Origin: Cryptomeria japonica
Lineage: Eukaryota; Streptophyta; Pinopsida; Cupressales; Cupressaceae
Assembly (NCBI RefSeq): GCF_030272615.1
Contig: NC_081413.1
Span: forward strand, 335,648,302-335,712,301
DNA: 64,000 nucleotides
Reading direction: 5' to 3'
Part shown: positions 25,027-35,737 of the stretch, piece by piece
Layout: each line of letters begins with the position of its first letter
Numbering within the stretch: the stretch's first letter is position 1
The notes under the pieces: model-generated
The model's database searches: none
The model's input: only the letters and a program-made list of their open reading frames with translations
Told to the model about the DNA's origin: nothing
Translations under genes and position numbers: made by a program

Positions 25027-27773
25027 TCACTGGATGGAAATGAAGGCAAGATCAACATTGGCACAAACCTTGAGGGGTGATGGACTGATGGAGGAAAGAC
25101 GTATTTTGGATATTGAGATTTTGACATAAGGGCCCAAAATGGATGAAGGAGGTGGTGGAGGAATAGCAACTTTGGATGCCAAGTTGGATGTTTCTTTAGG
25201 ATTTTGTGCTTCAAGGAGTTGCTTAGGGATCCACATGGTTTTTGATTTTTCATGCTTTTGTGGTTCCTTGGACTGTATTGCTTGCACAAGGGATTTAGGA
25301 ACCCATATATATTTTGACTTTGCTTTATTTTGCTCAGTGGGCCTTTGTGGCCTTTTGGACTTTTCCTTTTCTTTAGAGATCATATTGTTCTTTGTTTTGA
25401 GATGTCGATTTGATTGGAAATGTTGATCCTTGAATACCTGTGGATTTCTAGACTTATGACTTTTATACTTGGCATCCAAATTTCTTGGAGGGGGAAAGGA
25501 ATGCATGGATGGATATGAATGAAATGGACTTCTTTTGGATTGATGAAATTTACTCAAGGATGTGTGCCTTTGCTAACCTTGCATAGAGGAAAAAGGGATA
25601 TAAGGACCTAAGATGGATGGAAAGTATGATGGGGAAGGTGTATGTTTTGATTTTGAAGGGATGTTGGATTCAGCAGGGGTACCCACGTCTTGAGGAATTT
25701 CACTGAGGCCATGACCCTTAATATTTTCTTTAACATGAAGGGATTCTTGCTTATGGAGATCTACTCCTTTGCCTTTATGAATATCTTGACTTGTAGGATA
25801 CTCTTTTCTTAAGGAAGAAGGCACGAGTCCATTATGAGGTGGATATGATATGAGAGAAATAATGAGATCTTGAAGTGGATCGGATTGCACCAAAGTGGAA
25901 GAACCCATTATGCATGTCGAGGGTTCATGAACATCTTGCACTGACATGTTAGAATCATGAGGGGTATCAGGATCTTGAGGGGAACTAGGATTGTGTAGTG
26001 GACATGGTTCAATGACAGGCTCTTCAAGAGATGGAATGGGAGAAATAATGGGATCATCAAAAGAAATATGATCTTGGAGTGTATATGGAGCATTAAGACA
26101 AGGAGATGGAGGAACAAGTGGATCTTGTGGAGGATCTGAAGGAATAATTTGATCTTGACAAGGAGGAAGATCATTGGGATCCTCTTTAAAGGTGCTTTGC
26201 TCTTGACTTTCAATGGGATCATCATAAAGGATGGAAAGGATATCTTGATCTTTCTTAGGAAGTGGAATGTCAATGGGATTTGAAAGGACATTGTGTTCAT
26301 GAAATGGAAGGGGATCGTTTGGGATTGGATGAACTGGGATATCTTGATCTTGCCCGAGGAATGGAGTGTCAATAGGACTTTGGATAGGATGGACAAGAAT
26401 AGGGGAATCATCATGAGTGTCTGGGAACATGGGGTCCTAGTCAACAATTGGATGGGATGATACGGTTTCAAGATCTTGATCTTGATCTGTTTTAAGACAC
26501 GTTTCTTCATGCTCTAAATTATCCTCTTGACATGAGGTTGGACTTTGGATATGCATGGGGGATTCTGACAAGGGATCAATGTTTTGGCATGAAGGAAATA
26601 CACTTTGAACATTTGTGATGGATTTTGGCAAGGAATCAATGCTTGAACATGAGGAAGAGGGACTTCGAATGGGGACCTCTAAAATAGGTAATGGCAATAA
26701 AGTGCATGGTTGCATTGGGTCTTGTATTTCTAAAACATGACAAGGATGTGCATCATGAATTGGATTATCTTGGCAATCAATTATGGATAGCCCTTGGATA
26801 ATTTCATCCTTGGGTGTATTGTTTGATGAGGACAATATGGAAGGTTCTTGTGAAACTTCTAAAGGTTTAGGGATAGATGCCACTAGAGAGTCAATTTGTT
26901 TGTGGGGGGATGAGGCATTCCTAGACATAATTGTATTATCTTGATCTTCCTCAAAGAACTCACTTGGTAGGTTCCTTAAGAGCCTTGCAATAAAGCCACC
27001 TTTCTTTCGAGGTTTTGACATGGTTGTATCTCGAATTTGAACTTGTTTGGCAAGAATTTGGTCTTGGTTTGATGTCATGTTTTGATTTCGAACTAGGTTC
27101 AATTGTTCCAACATGTTTGGAACTTGGGTTGGTGTGTGCTGCAACCTTTGTTTTTGAATGTTTGGTTGTGGTTGTTGACATTGATATTCCACCATTGGTT
27201 GAACCATTTGTGGACATTGTATAGTTGGCTGGACATATTGTTGAAATTGGACCATTGGTTGTATTGGTTGTATATGTTGAACAATTGGTTGAACCATTGG
27301 TTGTATTGGTTGAGAATCTGATTGATAGTAAACACCTTCTTGTTCTTGTTGTGGAGGCACATAACGTTGAAATTGATGTTGTCTCTTTTCTTGAAATTGT
27401 TTCATCATCTCTATTTGTGAGAGGAGAGTTGGTATGTCTGATCATTCAAGAAGAGATCTTACATCAATTGGCTCAATCTTTGGATTTTGACCTAGAAATT
27501 TTCGAAACATTTTGGACATTTGTGATCTATTCTTCTCAATGTTTTTCACTCTTTGTCCAATATCTCCTCTTCTTGAGCTAGTTTCTCCTCTAGTTTTTGT
27601 ATTTGGAGACTTGTTTCATCATAAAAAGTTTGATCAATGTTGCTTTGTTGTTGGGTTGGATAGAATTGTGATTGCATTGGATTAAAATGCGATTGCATTG
27701 TCGGTTGATACGTCAAACTTTGTTGCATCATTGGTGCTTGAAACCTCGTTTCAATAGACATGTCACTATGCAA
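25027..27773 (-). pseudogene. E4: long P/Q-rich low-complexity ORF (gag position), unknown
   Basis: On the reverse strand the first ATG at 27773 opens a 75-codon stretch (MHSDMSIETRFQAPMMQQS, then LQIQKLEEKLAQEEEILDKE, coiled-coil-like). A frameshift near 27430 leads to one frame that stays open from 27408 to 25027 apart from two TAGs, after PIVD at 26437 and after SMQG at 25573, both plausible former CAG codons. The protein is rich in Q and P (QPIQPMVQPIVQHIQPIQPM) and then in acidic DP/QDQ repeats. Near its end KYIWVPKSLVQA and KTMWIPKQLLEAQ form a repeat, as do SILGPYIPFSS and SILGPYVKIS. No gag, zinc-knuckle or enzyme motif is visible. Its place after the PBS suggests a structural role, but I cannot name the family. 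Confidence 0.6.
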
Positions 27774-29640
27774 TGCAATATTTTTTTGGAATTTTTCAAG
27801 GATGATATATGATATGCAACTAAATGCAAACTAAATAAATGAAAATGTAATCTATGGTAAGAATACAACCTATGTTTTTGGTTGTTTTTCAAAATTTTGA
27901 CAAACTTTTTGGAATGCAAATCTAAAAAAGAGACCCTTAGGAAATTGAAATGATGTCTAGACCTCAAAGGACAAAAGGACAAAATGACAATGTCTCCCCT
28001 ATATGCTTGGATACTAAGCTAGGTTTGACCAAATGACATTGATGACAAAAAGACAAAAGTTTGATAAGGTCTAGACTTCTTAACAATGACTTAGGGTTGT
28101 ATCAAAGATTTGCATTACTCAAGTATGACAAAACCTAGTTTTGGCACTATATGCAAAGGGACAATTACTATGCAAATGACCCTAATATGATATGATAATG
28201 ACCTAAACTTAATGAAGGGACCTAGGGTATGCAAATGCAAATGTATGACAATGTCAACCTAAGGCAAAACCTAAGGTTGAATTATGAAATGGTATTACTC
28301 TAATGCAAGAGGACACATGCAAATGGATGACCCTTATTGATATGCAAAGGAGTATGACCTAAGTGAAACTTAACCTTGGTAGTTGAAAATGAATTTGCAA
28401 AATGCAAACTTAGGATGAACCTAAATCTAAGTGACATGAATGTTGAGACAAGATTTTGAAAAATGTTTGACAACCATGTTTGAAGGTGTCTTGAACTTTG
28501 TTGGATGAAATGTTCTTGTGTTTAACCTTGTTTTTGAATCAATCTGCCTTGGTTTTGAAATGAGACACAACTCAATTTTTGACAAGAAAAGAAGACAACA
28601 TATTTTAACTTAGACTCAAGACAATAATGCTCATTCACACATTTCTTATGGTAGGTAAGGACAGTAGGTACTTGAGAGGTAGACTCATTATGAGATTCAA
28701 GGAGAATACATAGATGCTTGACCCCACGGGCTCCCCTCCATGGCACTCACTTCTCAGGGTAGCCAAGCATCAGTCCCCATGGAAATCTCCCCATGGCAAA
28801 CTTAGTATCTCTTCCAAGTATCCGAATTTGTCCTTCTCAAGCAACTAGAAGGATTTTTGGCCTCTAAATACAAGGTGTTTAGTCAGGATTTCTGTTAAGC
28901 GTTACTCCTTGGTGTCAGGCAAGCGTGATTGAGACATTAAGCCCACCAAGATACCAAACAAATTTAGTCACGCAAGCATGATTTAGACCTTAAGGCCCTA
29001 CTTAGATGTTGATATGAGAAAGAGTCCAAGGGTCATCACTTCCCAAGTAACTACAATTCCCACGTAACCCTTCCTTCAAAGCTTTCACCCATCAGGTATT
29101 TATTTATAGTGAGTTAGAATGCCAAGGTATTCTAGTTGTACTCACTTTGGGTCATTCCCTTCTCATGATTATCACTTGCTTGCAAAAGAAAGCAAATGGT
29201 CGGGAAGGCAGGCCCTCTAAAGGTAACAAACAATCTGAGCCCTGAGAATGGTATCGAAGATCTGGATTTTTGATCACCCTAAGAAGGATGAGAGCATACT
29301 CTCCTACTCCAATGTCAAACTCAACAATCAAAGCAAACACACGTTCATTCCATCCTATTTAGCAATCATACTAGGTGCCTAATTATGAATTGCAAACACC
29401 AAGTTTAGTTGGAGTATAAGGCAACCTACAAAACCACCAAGTCAGAAGTTTAATTTTCTCAGTTTTTGACTAGCGAACCTGCATAAAATGTGTTAGTAGT
29501 TTCATTTGTTGTCTTTGTCATGCATAATACCAAGGTGCTGCACAAAGAATTAGTACCAAAGCAAAACCAAAAATGCAGAAATAGATTGCAAAACAAAGCA
29601 ATTTGCAAGTAAAAATAGTGCCTTTTACCTCTGTTTCTGG
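27774..29640 (-). other. E4: long 5' leader, no gene seen
   Basis: About 1.9 kb between the iteron cluster and the ORF contains repeated words such as GACAAAATGACAAT, CTAAACTTAATGAAGGGACC and TATGCAAATG (27960-28420), but no supported coding region. It would be the untranslated leader of E4 in its own orientation. Confidence 0.5.
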
Positions 29641-29644
29641 CCTT

Positions 29645-29760
29645 ACACAGGCGCAGATTATAGTGACACAGGCGCAGAATGTAGTAACATAGGTGCAAAA
29701 TTCCTTGACACAGGCACAGAATGCTTGACACAGGCGCAAATTGCTCTTACACAGGCACAG
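29645..29760. repeat. E4: right cluster of six ACACAGGCGCAG iterons, 20-21 base phasing
   Basis: Copies start at 29645, 29666, 29687 (ACATAGGTGCAA), 29708, 29728 and 29749, so spacings are 21, 21, 21, 20 and 21 bases. Variation is confined to a few positions of the 12-base core (ACACAGGCGCAG, ACACAGGCACAG, ACACAGGCGCAA), while the 8-9 base spacers differ. The cluster lies about 90 bases inside the PBS end of E4. Confidence 0.9.
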
Positions 29761-29850
29761 AAGTTCTCAGAAAGCCTTGCATTACCCCGTTTCTTGGGAT
29801 TTTCACTTGCAAATCAACTCAAAAGCACTCAAAAGCATGGTTAGGGGGTT

Positions 29851-29870
29851 CGTTCATGTCGGGTTCACCA
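29851..29870 (-). promoter_or_regulatory. E4 primer-binding site candidate
   Basis: The reverse strand reads TGGTGAACCCGACATGAACG, five bases after the LTR end at 29876. It begins with the required TGG, complementary to tRNA CCA, but I cannot say which tRNA it matches. It is not the Met-tRNA site used by the copia elements. Confidence 0.65.
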
Positions 29871-29875
29871 ATTAA

Positions 29876-31350
29876 TGTAGCTAGGAAATGTGGAAATCAT
29901 CACAAGCAATCAATATTAGCCCAGTTCAATCACAAAAACTCAATTGCAATGACCAATCCTAAAAACACTCAATAAAGACATGAAAACAAGACATCAACTC
30001 AAACACAAACCATTGCAAACTTGGATGTCTCCTTCATGTGGCTCCATTGTCCTTCTTTCTCCTTCAAATAGCTTTGTTTGTGGATCTCACCTTCAAGTGC
30101 ATAAGCATGATGTGAAAGCAAGTAGACAAGATGATAGCGCAAGAATACTAGAAGCGTGATTGATTCGACCAGGGACTAGGGGCCTTGATTGAAGAAATTC
30201 ATCCAATTTATAGACAAATTGGAGAAATGACAAGATTAGCATGAAGATATTTGAAAGGAAATTGCAAATCAAGAATGACAAACATGACAAATTATGACAA
30301 ATTGACACTTTCTATGCAAGATTGATTGATTGATAATTATGACAAATTATGACAAATTGCTATGTCAAAATTGATTGATTGACAAATTATGACAAAATAT
30401 GACAAATTTGCTATGTCATTCCCATGAAATTAGGGGAAATATTAGAGAAAATAGAAAATTAGATGAGTTAGAAATTAGGAATTAAGAAATTTAGAAAATG
30501 AGGAAATTAGGAATTAAGTGAATTAATTAACAATTTTTCATTTATTAATTAATTCACAAAAAGGGATGAATTATCTAGCCAATTAAATAAACATTTAATT
30601 GTGACACGAAGACTTAGGATAAATAAATAAATAATTTAACCTAGAGGGAGAAATGACAAACAATGTTAAATGAATAAATCATGAAACCCTAGAAGATGAA
30701 TTAGAAATGCAAGGATGACAATTAGGTCTTGACAAAAGATAATTGATGTCGATTCGATCATGATTCTGAATAACAAAGGACCAATGTTGACAAATGATTT
30801 GATTGATAAATGCACCAATTGACAAGGAACAATGACTAATTGATCCAAATTGACATGATTGAGAAGGATGATGATCGATGACAAATCGATTGCAAAATGA
30901 CAAGATTGAAAATGACAATGATTGACGACAAATCGATCGCAAAGCCACAAGATTGAAAATGTCAATGATCGATGACATATCGATCACAAGATGACAAGAT
31001 TGATAAGAGGACAACGATCAATGACAAATCGATCGCAAAATGACAAGATTGAAAAGAGGACAAAACCCTAATTAGGATTGACGATGTCCAAAATGATGAC
31101 AAATGAGCACGCACATTGATGCGATAGGATAAGATCGACCAAAATCATGATTGAAGATTGTTATCGACAAGACCAAATTTGAAAGCGAGACAAATGAAGA
31201 ATGCAAAAGAAGGACTCGATGCTCGCAAATGATAAAGACCAAGTACGCAACATAGAAGAAATGTTAATGTGACGCAAAAACCTAAAATAAGGCCATGCGT
31301 CAATGTTAAAGTTTGATTCCGCAAGTGTTGACCATTTTTAGACGTCTACA
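29876..31350 (-). repeat. E4: right LTR (its 5' LTR)
   Basis: It runs from TGTAGCTAGGAAATG to TTTTTAGACGTCTACA. It is colinear with 18560-20049, with scattered substitutions and small indels, including the CGATCGCAAAATGACAAGAT tandem region (about 30860-31055). Confidence 0.95.
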
Positions 31351-31355
31351 ATAAG
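31351..31355. repeat. Target-site duplication of E4, right copy (ATAAG)
   Basis: ATAAG follows the right LTR of E4 and continues into the E3 leader, ATAAGCTTAACCGCTTGAGG. It equals 18555-18559. Confidence 0.92.
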
Positions 31356-31386
31356 CTTAACCGCTTGAGGTAAAGATCCCAGACAA

Positions 31387-34300
31387 ATGATGAAGAGGGA
31401 AGGTCCAAAGTTTAACAGGGAAAATTTTGATATATGGAAAGATAGGATGAAGATATTCATCAGAAGCATGGGTGCTCAACACTGGAGTTATGTTGAGAAC
31501 GTCTATGTTGTCCCTACCGGTACTCTCACCGATGACCAAAAGAGAGAGATACAAGAAAATGGGCAAGTCATTGAAGCTCTCATTAGTAATCTATCTAACA
31601 TTGAGTTTATTGATGTTCAGGACAAGGTAAATCCCAAAGAGGTATGGAATGCTCTTGAAAATATCTATGGTGGTGATGAACATGTAAAACAGGCTAAGGA
31701 AGAAAGCTTGAGAGGGAAGTTTGAAGATATACGTATGGTTGAAGGTGAGACCATTCAGCAGTATGGAATAAGAATCAAAATAGTTGTTGGAGAAATTAAG
31801 AGTGCAGGTGGTAAAATAGAAGACTCCACTGTGGTAAGCAAAGTCTTGATATCCCTATTGCTGGTCTATGCCATAAGGGTTGTTGCTATTCAGGAGTTGA
31901 GATCAATAAACAAGACTAAGGTATCCTTGGACTCCATCATAGCAAAGTTGATAGCCTATGAGCTAAATAGTTTTGATGGCAGTGTTCAAAAGACTGAATC
32001 AGCTTTTAGAGCTTCTGTTGTACCATCCAGGAAAGGAAAAGAAGCAAGCACGAGTGGTGAACCAAGACATAGCAGAGTAATGGATGATGAGGAGTTTCTG
32101 ATGGAATTTGAAGCTTTACTTGCCAGGAAGCTTCCTAAAGGAACTGGTAAATACAAAGGTAAGATATCTTTGAAATGCTTTTCTTGTAATCGGATAGGAC
32201 ATATTGCTATAAACTGTCCTAATGGCAATATCAAGGACAAACCAGAAAGGTTTAGGAAATTCAAAGGAGGAAACCAGAGAAACTATTTTTTGGCAGTTGA
32301 CGAAGGTGTCACAGATGAAGAATCAGAGGATGAAGAAAATGAAGATATTGTGTTTGTTGCTATCAAAGAAGATGTGTCAGAAAAGAAGGCTTTTGTCTCC
32401 TGGTTTGATAATTCCAATGAGTGGATCATTGACAGTGGTTGTTCTCACCATATGACTGGTGACCGAAGAAAGTTTCTATCCTTGGAGGAGTATGATGGTG
32501 GTGTGGTTCGCTTTGGCAATAATGCACCATGCATGGTCAAAGGCAAAGGGTCCATCTCTTTGAATGGAAAGAGTAGTGCTGACAATGTGTACTGGGTTGA
32601 TGGTCTCAGACACAACCTTTTGAGTGTTGCCCAGCTGAATGATAGTGACCTCACTTTGGAATTCAAGAATGGAGTTTGCAGAATCAAGGGAAAAGATGGT
32701 GAATTGGTGGCCACCGACATGCAGACCAAAGGTAATCTATTTCAGGTGAATGCAAATATAAGCACATGTCTTATGGCCAAATTTGATGATAGTTGGATAT
32801 GGCATAGGAGACTCTGCCATGTAAACTTTGATAACATTGTAAAGGCCAGTAAGATCAAGGTAGTTAGAGGATTGCCGGTGCTAAGAAAACTGGATAATAC
32901 CTTGTGCAGAGAATGCCAATTGGGGAAAATGTCTTCCTTAACCTTTAAAGGTAAATCTTTCACTGCTGACAACTTTCTTGATCTTGTGCATACTGATTTG
33001 TGTGGTCCTATGAAAACTAGGAGTGTGCAGGGTGATAGGTACTTCATGATTCTCACTGATGACTACTCAAGAATGATGTGGGTCACATTCTTGAAAGACA
33101 AGTCTGAAGCCTTTGTAAAGTTTAAAGCTTTTAGATCATTAGTGGAGAAGGAAAGCGGTAAAAGGATCAAGTGTCTGAGAACTGATCAAGGAGGGGAATT
33201 CACTTCCAGTGAATTTAACAAGTATTGTGAAGAATTTAGCATCAAGAGACAACTGTCTGCCCCCTGGACTCCACAATAGAATGGCCTAGCAGAGAGGAAT
33301 AACTAGACTGTGGTTGAAGCAGCTAGAACCATGTTGATTCAAGGAAAGGTAGGTCACACCTTTTGGAGAGAAGCGGTGAGCACTGCAGTCTACACAATGA
33401 ACTAGGTACTCATCAAGAAAGGTAAGGACAAAACTCCTTATCAGTATTGGACCAGTAAGACACCCGTGGTTAGCTACTTTAGGGTATTTGGTAGCAAATG
33501 TTACATCAAGAGGAGTGAACATCAGGGCAAAATTGAAGCTAAATGCGATGAGGGAATATTCCTAGGATATTCCACCAAGAGTAAAGCTCTCAAGTGTTAC
33601 AACAATAGGACTCAGAGAATTATGGAAAGTATCAATGTAAGAGTTGATGAATCCTCTGAGAAAACTAAGGAAACCGACAGTGAGTAAGTTGTAAATGAAC
33701 TGGTTGCAACCTTCTGGGAACCGATTGTCAGTCAACCAAGTACCAGTAACAATGTTCCTGAACCGGTGAATGCTGATACTGATGAAGATGAGGATGAAGA
33801 GGAAAAGCAAGAAGAACCAGTCAAGACCATTCCTCGGTATGTCAAGCTGAATCACGATCCTAAGCAGATCATAGGAGATAAGGATGCAGGAATCCTTACA
33901 AGAAGAAAGATTAGAGAAAACTCATGTATGATCTCTGAATTTGAGCCTAAATCATTCAAAGAGGCTCATAAAGATGAAGACTGGATCAAGGCAATGGAGG
34001 AGGAACTTGACCAGATAGAGAAAAATGGTACATGGTCTGTGGTACCCAAACCAGAGCATAAAAATGTCATTGGCACCAAATGGGTGTTCAGAAACAAGCT
34101 AAATGAGGATGGCACAATGATTAGGAACAAAGCCAGATTGGTGTGCAAAGGATATGCTCAAGAAGAAGGAGAAGACTATGGAGAAACCTTTGCTCCTGTA
34201 GCCAGATTGGAAGGAGTTTGTATGCTTCTTGCATATGCAGCTTTTAAAGGCTTCAAAGTATATCAAATGGATATAAAATCTGTATTCCTAAATGGTGTAC

Positions 34301-35474
34301 TTGAAGAGGAGGTATATATTGAGCAACCAGATGGGTTTGCCCTATCTAAAGATAGTGACATGGTATGTAGGCTACATAAAGCCTTATATGGTCTAAAGCA
34401 AGCACCTAGGGCATGGTATGAGTGCCTACATTCCCATCTTGTGAAGATTGGATTTGAGAGAACAAGTGAAGATAGCAATATCTACTTGAAGTCTGAAGGA
34501 GATCAGATCTTGATCTGTGAGGTATTTGTTGATGATATTATCTTTGGTGGTGATGATAAGATGAGTCATGAGTTTGCTGATGATATGAAGAGTTTGAGAT
34601 GTCACTCATAGGGGAGATTAAGTTCTTCATTGGACTACATATTCAATAGATGAAGGATGGAATCTTTATCACTTAGTCCAAATATGTCAAAGAGGTGTTG
34701 AAGACCTTTGGCATGGAAGATAGAAAACTGGTTGGTACACCGATGGTGACTGGTTGTAAACTATCCAAAGAGGATGACTCTGCATTAATTGATGAGAAGG
34801 AATACCGATCAATGATTGGTAAGTTGCATTATGTAGTGCATAGCAGACCGGATATTGCACATGCAGTTGGCATTACTGCAAGGTTCCAGAAAAGTCCAAG
34901 AGAATCCCACTTGGTTGCAGTCAAGCAGATTCTTAGGTATCTGAAGGGGACTGCTGACTATGGATTGTGGTATCCATATAGCAAGGACTTCAACTTGAAA
35001 GTGTTCACAGATGTTGATTGGGCTGGTAATGTAGATGACCGGAAGAGCACAATCGGTGGTGCATTCTTCCTTGGTGGTAGACTAGTCTCATGGATGAGTA
35101 AAAAGAAGAGTTGTATCTCTCAGTCTACAGCAGAAGTGGAGTATGTTGTAGCTTTCATGAACTGCACTCAGACAATTTGGATGAAGCATGTACTGAAAGG
35201 CTTCAAAATCCCTATACCTGAACCGATAAGTATATTCTGTGATAACACAAGTACTATCAATATTTCAAAGAATCTAGTTTTACATTCTAGAACCAAGCAC
35301 TTTGAGCTTAAGTATCATTTCTTAAGGGAAAAGGTTCAGAACAAAGAGATTGCACTAGAGCATGTGTCCAGTAAGGAGCAGTTAGTAGACATATTCACCA
35401 AGCCTCTTCCAAAGACTACATTTACACACTTAAGAGGTGAATTAGGGGTACTACTCCTTCAAGAGGTGAACTAA
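31387..35474 (+). pseudogene. E3: Ty1/copia gag-pol, full length but with stops and one frameshift
   Basis: The ATG at 31387 opens 630 codons. Gag UBN2 has FNRENFDIWKDRMKIF and EVWNALENIYGGDEHVKQAK, followed by the zinc knuckle CFSCNRIGHIAINC. Protease has WIIDSGCSHHMTGDRRKF. Integrase has the zinc region (HRRLCHVNFDNI ... CRECQLGK) and the core with VHTDLCGPM and CLRTDQGGEFTSSEFNKY. The same frame continues past TAG 33277, TAG 33304, TAG 33403 and TAA 33685 into RT, with [36 protein letters not shown] and the catalytic [13 protein letters not shown] one-base shift near 34600, with TAGs at 34647 and 34674, precedes RNase H (FTDVDWAGNVDDRKST, STAEVEYV, CDNTSTINISKN). The product end is GELGVLLLQEVN. 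All domains are colinear, so this is a fairly young copy that has lost function mostly by stop mutations. Confidence 0.95.
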
Positions 35475-35551
35475 AGGTATATTCTCCACATCAGTCATAT
35501 ATTGCATAGTCAAATCTTTCTTCAGGATTGATGTGTTGAAGGATGCTACTC

Positions 35552-35737
35552 CTCAGGGGGAGCAGCATAATGGAATCAGGAAGCTTGTGCCTCCACTTTG
35601 GCATTGTTGTCAAAGGGGAGAAGATGTAAAGCGGAGAAGATATCTGTAGAAATTGAGAAGATGTGAAGCGGAGAGATATCTTTGGTGAAGTGGAGAGATA
35701 TCTTTGTATATTGCCATTAATGCCAAAAGGGGGAGAT
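35552..35737 (+). promoter_or_regulatory. E3 polypurine tract region (three purine-rich tracts)
   Basis: CTCAGGGGGAGCAG (35552-35565), TGTCAAAGGGGAGAAG (about 35608-35623) and the LTR-adjacent AAAAGGGGGAGA (35725-35736) repeat the layout seen in E1 and E6. Between them AGCGGAGA and GATATCTTTG words recur, for example at about 35673-35690 and 35690-35707. Confidence 0.75.

Larger units (their letters stand above)
18560..31350 (-). mobile_element. E4: complete LTR retrotransposon derivative without pol, nested in E3
   Basis: The element has two LTRs of 1490 and 1475 bases with TGTAG...CTACA ends and an ATAAG duplication. Orientation is reverse: the polypurine tract adjoins the left LTR (20050-20068) and a TGG-starting PBS candidate adjoins the right LTR (29851-29870). 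The interior of about 9.8 kb shows no protease, RT, RNase H or integrase on either strand. It holds a long low-complexity ORF (27773 to 25027, reverse) and a PMD pseudogene on the forward strand (20874-22636). A block at 24638-24775 matches the post-integrase block of E5, so E4 looks like a pol-less derivative (LARD type) of a Tat-like gypsy element that would depend on an autonomous partner. Confidence 0.92.

Noticed and set aside
29459-29739. Cys-rich heptapeptide ORFs (FCACVTT/LRLCHYN) on the reverse strand
   Set aside because: They reflect the 21-base iterons, which give open frames in two registers. There is no start context and no similarity to a known Cys-rich protein.
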